Shown: positions 55,213-60,252 of the stretch, one piece after another | How the letters are laid out: each line of letters begins with the position of its first letter | Position numbering within the stretch: position 1 is the stretch's first letter | Assembly (NCBI GenBank): GCA_021204405.1 | Contig: JAJPZJ010000038.1 | Location: 1 to 60,252, forward strand | Direction of reading: 5' to 3' | DNA from: Tannerellaceae bacterium | GTDB lineage: Bacteria > Bacteroidota > Bacteroidia > Bacteroidales > Tannerellaceae | DNA: 60,252 nt | Notes under the pieces: generated by a model | The model's input: the letters and a program-made list of their open reading frames with translations, nothing else | Told to the model about the DNA's origin: nothing | Database searches by the model: none | Program-made: the position numbers and the translations under genes

Positions 55213-58200
55213 CTAATCTTTTTGGCTTTTTCTATCAATTGACTTATAGATCACATCCTGTATGCGGGTACGTATTTCCAGAGTACTTAATTTGGTATTC
55301 ACCCTGGTAGGATTGACTCTATTACTGAGGAAAATATAAAGTAACTGGTTGTCAGGATCTATCCAAAAAGCAATTCCTGTAAAGCCGGTATGCCCGTATA
55401 CTGCCTGTGGTGTTAAGGCGCCGCAGGGAGACCCTTTGGGATTACCCATAGCAAGCTTATCAAAGCCCAGTCCGCGCCGGCTGGAAGGACTTTTGGTTTG
55501 GGTAAATAACCGGCATGTTTCTGTTGAAAGATATTTTTCTCCTCCATACATACCCAGGTTCAGTAAAAGCTGCATAGGTTTAGCCAGATCGTTCGCATTG
55601 GAAAAAAGGCCGGCATTCCCGGAGACGCCTCCCTGAAACGCCGCAGCTTCATCATGTACATACCCTCGTAATAACTGTCTACGTATAAACTGGTCGTTTT
55701 CTGTCGGCACAATAAGCGTGGTATCCATTTTCCTCAGCGGGTTATAAGTGGTATGCCAGGCACCCAAACGAGAATAAAAATCGGTGTCCAATAATTTATC
55801 CAGTGGTTGCTGTAACTGGTTCTCGACCATCAATTGCAACATTATAAAATTAATGCAACTGTACAGATACTTCCCACGTGTACGTAAGCGGGAATCGGCT
55901 ATCTGATCAATAATCGTATCACGAAACGTATCATTCAGAAAGAAATGCCGGGCAACTTCTGTATTGAAGCCCGGTTTCCGGGTAGTTGAAACCAACCCAG
56001 GCAGAAAAGAAAAGTCATTACGAACATAGGTTTTGGCATCTAACTGAACCGGGTGGGAGGCATCTTTTGCACCGCTGTATAAGCTGCCTTTATAACTATT
56101 TTTATCAATTACAGTTGTATAAAAGTTAATGGTTGGTGTTACGCCCGATTGATGAAAAAGAAGTTCGCGGATCGTAAGGCTTTCTTTATTGGAGCCCCGG
56201 AATTGAGGAACAAACTCAGAAATCTTACTTGTTAAAGTAAACTTTTTCTCATCGTAAGCTTTCATAACGGCCAATACAGTGGCAATGCCTTTAGAGGCAG
56301 AAGCCAAATCATACACAGAGTTCTCATTTACCGCCTGTTTTTTAGTATAATCATAATAACCGAAAGATTTATTATAAATAATCATTCCGTCTTTAGCCAC
56401 AAGAACCTGACAGCCCGGATAGGCATCTTTGGCTAATCCTTCTTCCACTATATCATCGATCTCAGACAAACGGCTCGCGTCTATCCCTACTTCTTCCGGC
56501 AGATGATAGCCTAAGCGGGTCTGTTCCGTAAAATATCCTGTTCCTGCAAAATAGAGTCCCGGAATAGATACCGGTAGCTTTCCTTTTGCCGGAATACCTC
56601 CGAAAATAAGCTGTGCGGCATATTGTTGCGAAAGAGGGGTACTTTCATAGGCCATTACTACCGCTTTAGCCTGCTCAATCGATGCTTTATAGTCTTTACA
56701 GAAATAGGGAAGTGTAAAGAAAGCATATACCAGCTCTTTTCGGGCAGCCAGTTGCCGTAAGGCCTGACTTTCCGGTATCCTTACAGTGTGTACCCCACAA
56801 ATAATTGTATCATATTGGTCAAGTTTATTATATACCTGCTGTACCTGGGCTGCTGTGGAATTACGGCTGATACTGAATTGTGGAATATCCGCATACCGGT
56901 TTAGCATGGTTTGAAACTCGTTTCCAGCTTGTTCGCCTATCGAAAGGACGGCCACCTTTTTAGTGTCTAGTTCTCTTACAGGCACAAAAGAAGATTCATT
57001 TTTTAACAGCGTCATAGCCTCTGCATTCAGTTTTGCTGCCAGCCATTCAGCATGGGGAGTATTTAGCCGTTCGGAGAGTCCTTTTGTATCAATAGGCTGG
57101 TAGGTATTGAGCCCTAAGATATATTTATATTGCAATACCTTTATACATTTCGCTTCGATATCCCGTAAACTTAATATCCCCTCTTCAATGGCAGTTTTGA
57201 TAGCCTTAAAATCAGAAACCGGATTTGCCGGTGCCAGTAAAATATCATTTCCGGCTAGCAATGCCAGGACGCAGGGATTATCCGAATTACGGGTGGAAGC
57301 ACCTTTCATAGCCAGCGCATCGGTAAAAGCCAGACCAGTAAATCCTAATTGTTCTTTTAAAAGTCCGGTAACAACCGGCCGGGATAAAGAAGTAGGGCGA
57401 TTGGTGGTTTTATCGAGTGCAGGGATAAATAGGTGAGCAGTCATGATTCCCCCGAAACCACTGTTTATATAGCGTTTAAAGGGCAACAGTTCTACAGAGT
57501 CCAACCGGGCCACGGAATGGCGGACTGTTGGCAATGTATAATGAGAATCCTCAGAGGTATCTCCATGTCCGGGGAAATGTTTGGCTACAGATAACACACC
57601 TTCGCTTTCCAATCCCTGGGAATAGGCAATCCCTTTTTCGGCAACCGCATCCGGGTCTTCTCCGAACGAACGTAAACCGATTACCGGATTAGCCATATTA
57701 CTGTTTACATCAATATCCGGGGCAAAGTTTACCTGGATACCCATTTTACGACACTGGCGGGCTACTTCTTTTCCATATTCCACAATCAGCCGGTTGTCTT
57801 CAATAGCTCCCAGCATCATATTTTTAGGAAAGCGGGTGGTACCTGTCAGGCGCATGGATAGCCCCCATTCACCATCCAGTGCCACAAGCATCGGTATATG
57901 GCAGGCCTTTTGTAAGCTGTTTGTTACTTCCGCTTGGGTTACTGCATCTCCCTTATGAAATAAAATTCCCCCTATCTTCAACTCATTTATATAGCGAAGT
58001 AGCTTTTGCATATTACGGGTATCAGGTTTGGGATCGGCTATAACCATAAAAAGCTGGCCGATACGCTCGTCATATGAGAGTGTATCGAAAATAGAATCAA
58101 CCCAATGATTCATTTTTTCTTTATCGGCTTTACGATATAATTCAGGAACTGTCTGCGAAAAAAGTGATGTTATATAAAACAGACTTATGGTAATAATCAG

Positions 58201-58218
58201 AAAAGTTCTCATCCTCAC
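55213..58218 (-). CDS. GH3 beta-N-acetylglucosaminidase - class C beta-lactamase-like fusion
   Basis: 1,001 residues: signal peptide, GH3 NagZ-type domain (about 40-370) with 'AKHFPGHGDTSEDSHY' (212-227; the His of KHFPGHGDT is the acid/base) and the nucleophile Asp300 ('FTDALAMKGAS'), a GH3-C-like region (about 400-560), then a serine beta-lactamase/esterase domain (about 580-1000) with the S-x-x-K motif Ser640-Ala-Ser-Lys643 ('YDLASASKGI') and a conserved C-terminal 'GHTGFTGIAFWIDP'. It probably trims GlcNAc from peptidoglycan fragments in the periplasm, with the second domain acting as a D-aminopeptidase or esterase (inferred). This fusion is common in Bacteroidales. Longest gene here and free of lesions. 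Confidence 0.9.
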   Translation of the reverse strand: MRMRTFLIITISLFYITSLFSQTVPELYRKADKEKMNHWVDSIFDTLSYDERIGQLFMVIADPKPDTRNMQKLLRYINELKIGGILFHKGDAVTQAEVTNSLQKACHIPMLVALDGEWGLSMRLTGTTRFPKNMMLGAIEDNRLIVEYGKEVARQCRKMGIQVNFAPDIDVNSNMANPVIGLRSFGEDPDAVAEKGIAYSQGLESEGVLSVAKHFPGHGDTSEDSHYTLPTVRHSVARLDSVELLPFKRYINSGFGGIMTAHLFIPALDKTTNRPTSLSRPVVTGLLKEQLGFTGLAFTDALAMKGASTRNSDNPCVLALLAGNDILLAPANPVSDFKAIKTAIEEGILSLRDIEAKCIKVLQYKYILGLNTYQPIDTKGLSERLNTPHAEWLAAKLNAEAMTLLKNESSFVPVRELDTKKVAVLSIGEQAGNEFQTMLNRYADIPQFSISRNSTAAQVQQVYNKLDQYDTIICGVHTVRIPESQALRQLAARKELVYAFFTLPYFCKDYKASIEQAKAVVMAYESTPLSQQYAAQLIFGGIPAKGKLPVSIPGLYFAGTGYFTEQTRLGYHLPEEVGIDASRLSEIDDIVEEGLAKDAYPGCQVLVAKDGMIIYNKSFGYYDYTKKQAVNENSVYDLASASKGIATVLAVMKAYDEKKFTLTSKISEFVPQFRGSNKESLTIRELLFHQSGVTPTINFYTTVIDKNSYKGSLYSGAKDASHPVQLDAKTYVRNDFSFLPGLVSTTRKPGFNTEVARHFFLNDTFRDTIIDQIADSRLRTRGKYLYSCINFIMLQLMVENQLQQPLDKLLDTDFYSRLGAWHTTYNPLRKMDTTLIVPTENDQFIRRQLLRGYVHDEAAAFQGGVSGNAGLFSNANDLAKPMQLLLNLGMYGGEKYLSTETCRLFTQTKSPSSRRGLGFDKLAMGNPKGSPCGALTPQAVYGHTGFTGIAFWIDPDNQLLYIFLSNRVNPTRVNTKLSTLEIRTRIQDVIYKSIDRKSQKD

Positions 58219-58506
58219 GTTATCAATTTTTCTTCAAAATAATTATTTCACATGATATATTTCTTATTAAACAATTTATCCGGCAAGAAAGATTAAAAAC
58301 CAGTTTATAATAAGTAACCGGCAAATTATCCTTTTTACTTATATATCAAATTTCTAAGAAGTAAATATACTGAATTTATTCCTAATCGGTTTGGTGATTT
58401 AATAAATGTTTTGTTACTTTATATCCGCTTTACGTAATCTCTGGCGGGAAAAGTAGCCCGTTATATTGCGTTTCAATAAAAATTACAATTAAAAAGCTAT
58501 AAAACA
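58219..58506. other. Divergent control region between the NagZ fusion and rplS
   Basis: 288 A/T-rich bases. About 60 bases before rplS a short hairpin (GCGGG/CCCGT around 58443-58462) lies in the probable 5' leader and might be a ribosomal-protein leader structure; the evidence is weak. No reading frame. Confidence 0.35.
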
Positions 58507-58854
58507 ATGGATTTAATTAAGATTGCAGAAGAAGCATTCGCTACTAAAAAGGAACTTCCTTCTTTCAGAAGTGGTGATACTATTACTGTTGCTTACCGTA
58601 TTAAAGAAGGTAACAAAGAACGTATCCAGCAGTACAGAGGGGTTGTGATCCGTATTTCCGGCCACGGCGACAAAAAACGCTTCACTGTTCGTAAAATGTC
58701 TGAAAACGTAGGCGTGGAAAGAATTTTCCCTATGGATTCTCCATTTATCGAGAGTGTAACAGTTAATAAAAGAGGTAAAGTTCGTCGTGCTAAATTGTAC
58801 TATCTGCGTGGACTTACCGGTAAAAAAGCAAGAATCAAAGAAAGAAGATATTAA
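58507..58854 (+). CDS. rplS: 50S ribosomal protein L19
   Basis: 115 residues. L19 sits at the 30S-50S interface. '[33 protein letters not shown]' and '[56 protein letters not shown]' cover the whole family signature. Own leader of at least 60 bases and a terminator 26 bases after the stop; not linked here to rpsP, rimM or trmD. Intact. Confidence 0.97.
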   Translation: MDLIKIAEEAFATKKELPSFRSGDTITVAYRIKEGNKERIQQYRGVVIRISGHGDKKRFTVRKMSENVGVERIFPMDSPFIESVTVNKRGKVRRAKLYYLRGLTGKKARIKERRY

Positions 58855-58879
58855 TGATCTGGATTCGATTGCCATACAG

Positions 58880-58912
58880 AAAGCAGCCTTCCTAATGGGA
58901 GGCTGCTTTTTT
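58880..58912 (+). terminator. Terminator after rplS
   Basis: Stem AAAGCAGCC..TCC with GGGA..GGCTGCTTT, then a T run; 26 bases after the stop. Confidence 0.88.
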
Positions 58913-58941
58913 ATTTACTTTTTTCGAACCTTATATAATGA

Positions 58942-58975
58942 AAAAAGGTAGAGGATATCTATCAACTACCTTTTT
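58942..58975 (-). terminator. Terminator after the outer-membrane protein gene
   Basis: 10-bp stem AAAAAGGTAG (58942-58951) with CTACCTTTTT (58966-58975), T-rich on the minus strand; 34 bases past the stop of the barrel gene. Confidence 0.75.
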
Positions 58976-59009
58976 AGAATTATCCCAATTAATTTATACA
59001 AAATAAACC

Positions 59010-60215
59010 TTATAATTTAACTTTGTAGAAACGTTCGCTAAGTGTGTAAGTGACTGTGATACCATAAATATGTTTAATAAAAATATTGGTATCAAAGTAA
59101 GTTGCATCATAGAAAAGGCTCGGATTAAGCCGTCCGTTCAGAACCGGCAGATCAAATCCAATACTACCTCTAAAGTTATATCCGTTACTGTTCCCGAGCT
59201 TCATATAATGATTACCCACACTGATTCCGGCTTTATAACCTACTTTTTTCCAATAGTTATCTGAACTAAAACCATCCGGAAAATATTTTATTCCTGCCTG
59301 AATTGTATGCGCATCTACAAATTTTACTCCACTTGCATTCGAAGAGATCTTACTGTATTGCGTATAATCATAATCCAGCGCATACGTCCACTTTTTATAT
59401 TGTAAAGAGGTACCTACCCCGATCGTTTGTGGTAAATACTGGGTTATTTTTCTTTTAGATGTTTCTACCTGACTATAGGTAGAAGTCAATGTGTAATTAT
59501 TATCTAATTTAATTTGTTGGGAATATCCATAAACTGCTCCGACAGTAAGGTATGCTTCTCTTGACAAAGGACGATGATATTGCACTCCAAAATCTGCATA
59601 AAAATTTGATGTAAAGCAATTTTGATTCATTGACATGGAAGCCTGGGTTTCCCTGAAATCTAAGGTGCCAAATATATAGCTTAGATTTATACCAACAGAA
59701 AACCGATTGGTTAGTTTTAATGAATTTGTCAGATAAACCTTATTTATACTTCCATTACCGGTATAAGTACTTGTTACTGTTCCTGAGGTACCTTCCACGG
59801 GTTCTGTACTTGTAAAATAATACCCCACACTGCTATAAGGCTTTAATCCAACTGCCACATACCATTTAGGGATTAACCGTCCGGCTAATGCGAACTCAGA
59901 CAGGTTTCCGGAAGTGGCATTATTACTTTTGCCTTTGGATTTATAATATTCAAAACGTGTAAAAGCTGAAACCTCTGCATATAGTTTGCAACTATCCAGA
60001 TCGGTAAGACCTGCGGGGTTTTCAGTATTTATCAGCCATTCATCACGCATCCCTGTAGATACCCCCCCCATAGAAGCGTTTTGTCCATACAAGCCTTTGG
60101 TTATTTCTCCCAGACCATACATAGAATAAGGTGATGAGGTTAAATTGATCTGGGCAGATACAGACAAAAGAGAGCCTGCCAGGAAAAGGGTTATTAATTT
60201 AATGATTATCCGCAT
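59010..60215 (-). CDS. Outer-membrane beta-barrel protein, FadL/OmpP1-like
   Basis: 401 residues. Signal peptide 'MRIIIKLITLFLAGSLLSVSAQ', then 'SPYSMYGLGEITKG' and 'MGGVSTGMRDEWLINTENPAGLTDLD', a start typical of Bacteroidota barrels related to FadL ('NPAG' near residue 65), then alternating aromatic beta-strands to a C-terminal 'YGITVTYTLSERFYKVKL'. Cargo unknown; hydrophobic small molecules would fit the family. The frame crosses a run of eight Gs (60062-60069) without damage. ATG at 60215, 37 bases from the window edge, so the promoter may lie outside. Intact. Confidence 0.8.
   Translation of the reverse strand: MRIIIKLITLFLAGSLLSVSAQINLTSSPYSMYGLGEITKGLYGQNASMGGVSTGMRDEWLINTENPAGLTDLDSCKLYAEVSAFTRFEYYKSKGKSNNATSGNLSEFALAGRLIPKWYVAVGLKPYSSVGYYFTSTEPVEGTSGTVTSTYTGNGSINKVYLTNSLKLTNRFSVGINLSYIFGTLDFRETQASMSMNQNCFTSNFYADFGVQYHRPLSREAYLTVGAVYGYSQQIKLDNNYTLTSTYSQVETSKRKITQYLPQTIGVGTSLQYKKWTYALDYDYTQYSKISSNASGVKFVDAHTIQAGIKYFPDGFSSDNYWKKVGYKAGISVGNHYMKLGNSNGYNFRGSIGFDLPVLNGRLNPSLFYDATYFDTNIFIKHIYGITVTYTLSERFYKVKL
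60062..60069. repeat. Run of eight C/G in the outer-membrane protein gene
   Basis: Eight Cs on the plus strand (eight Gs in the coding strand), in frame as Met-Gly-Gly-Val about 50 residues into the protein. Runs this long are prone to slippage. Confidence 0.9.
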
Positions 60216-60252
60216 AATGTCCTATTATAAATTCTGGATTTGAAGTCGGAGT

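Noticed and set aside
1..60252. tRNA, rRNA, prophage or conjugative element
   Set aside because: I found no cloverleaf with a GTTCGA-type loop, no integrase, capsid, relaxase or transposase, and no abrupt change in gene style that would mark an island.

Overview
The window is a stretch of a Bacteroidota (Bacteroidales) chromosome, most like the Bacteroides/Parabacteroides/Dysgonomonas group. The evidence is a SusC/SusD pair with an ECF sigma factor and FecR anti-sigma, several Bacteroidales lipoprotein families (NigD-like, DUF4468, DUF4251, DUF4783), the order ilvD-ilvB-ilvN-acyl-ACP thioesterase, and repeated TAnnTTTG -7 promoter elements in place of TATAAT. I saw no tRNA, rRNA, phage, CRISPR array or intact transposase.

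Layout. (1) 73-5199, minus: branched-chain amino acid operon (ilvD, ilvB, ilvN, thioesterase). It is preceded by a consensus promoter, a 20-codon leader peptide rich in Ile/Leu/Val codons and an attenuator hairpin. (2) 5307-16883: a polysaccharide-utilisation locus (GH3 glucosidase, six-hairpin glycosidase, SusD, SusC, FecR, ECF sigma) in which every gene is broken. (3) 16912-24126: a PLP C-S lyase, a decayed LTA-synthase-like sulfatase, a SlyD-like FKBP, aroC, rlmH, a frameshifted DUF4783 gene and nadC. (4) 24170-25988: a broken AraC gene, then nearly 1 kb without genes that holds a candidate small RNA and a 4 x 22-bp array of palindromes. (5) 25989-38802: a sugar acetyltransferase, two RNA methyltransferases, broken ppk1, a broken AraC gene, a VOC protein, a YfcE-like phosphoesterase, a broken membrane protein, lipA, DPP4, a radical-SAM protein and DUF4251. 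(6) 38926-42183: a MITE-like element, a decayed ECF sigma / membrane regulator / surface-protein module, and a NigD-like lipoprotein. (7) 42279-60215: mostly intact core and envelope genes (lpxB, surE, topA, argS, HU, two rhomboids, an EEP-family protein, a DUF4468-flavin-reductase fusion, a CobD-like aminotransferase, a NagZ-beta-lactamase fusion, rplS, an outer-membrane barrel), interrupted by one broken DUF4468 gene.

The main biological signal is selective decay. About 16 genes carry roughly 35 lesions: mostly single-base losses in short A/T or G runs, six in-frame stops (four at positions where Trp is expected), a 44-bp frameshifting duplication, and possibly one lost ATG. Some 32 housekeeping, biosynthetic and envelope genes, about 33 kb, have none. 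The lost functions are glycan sensing and uptake, AraC and ECF regulation, polyphosphate synthesis and some surface proteins. That is the profile expected after a recent move to a constant, nutrient-rich or host-restricted niche. Branched-chain amino acid, chorismate, NAD and lipoate synthesis are kept. I cannot examine reads, so a share of the single-base frameshifts could still be consensus errors.
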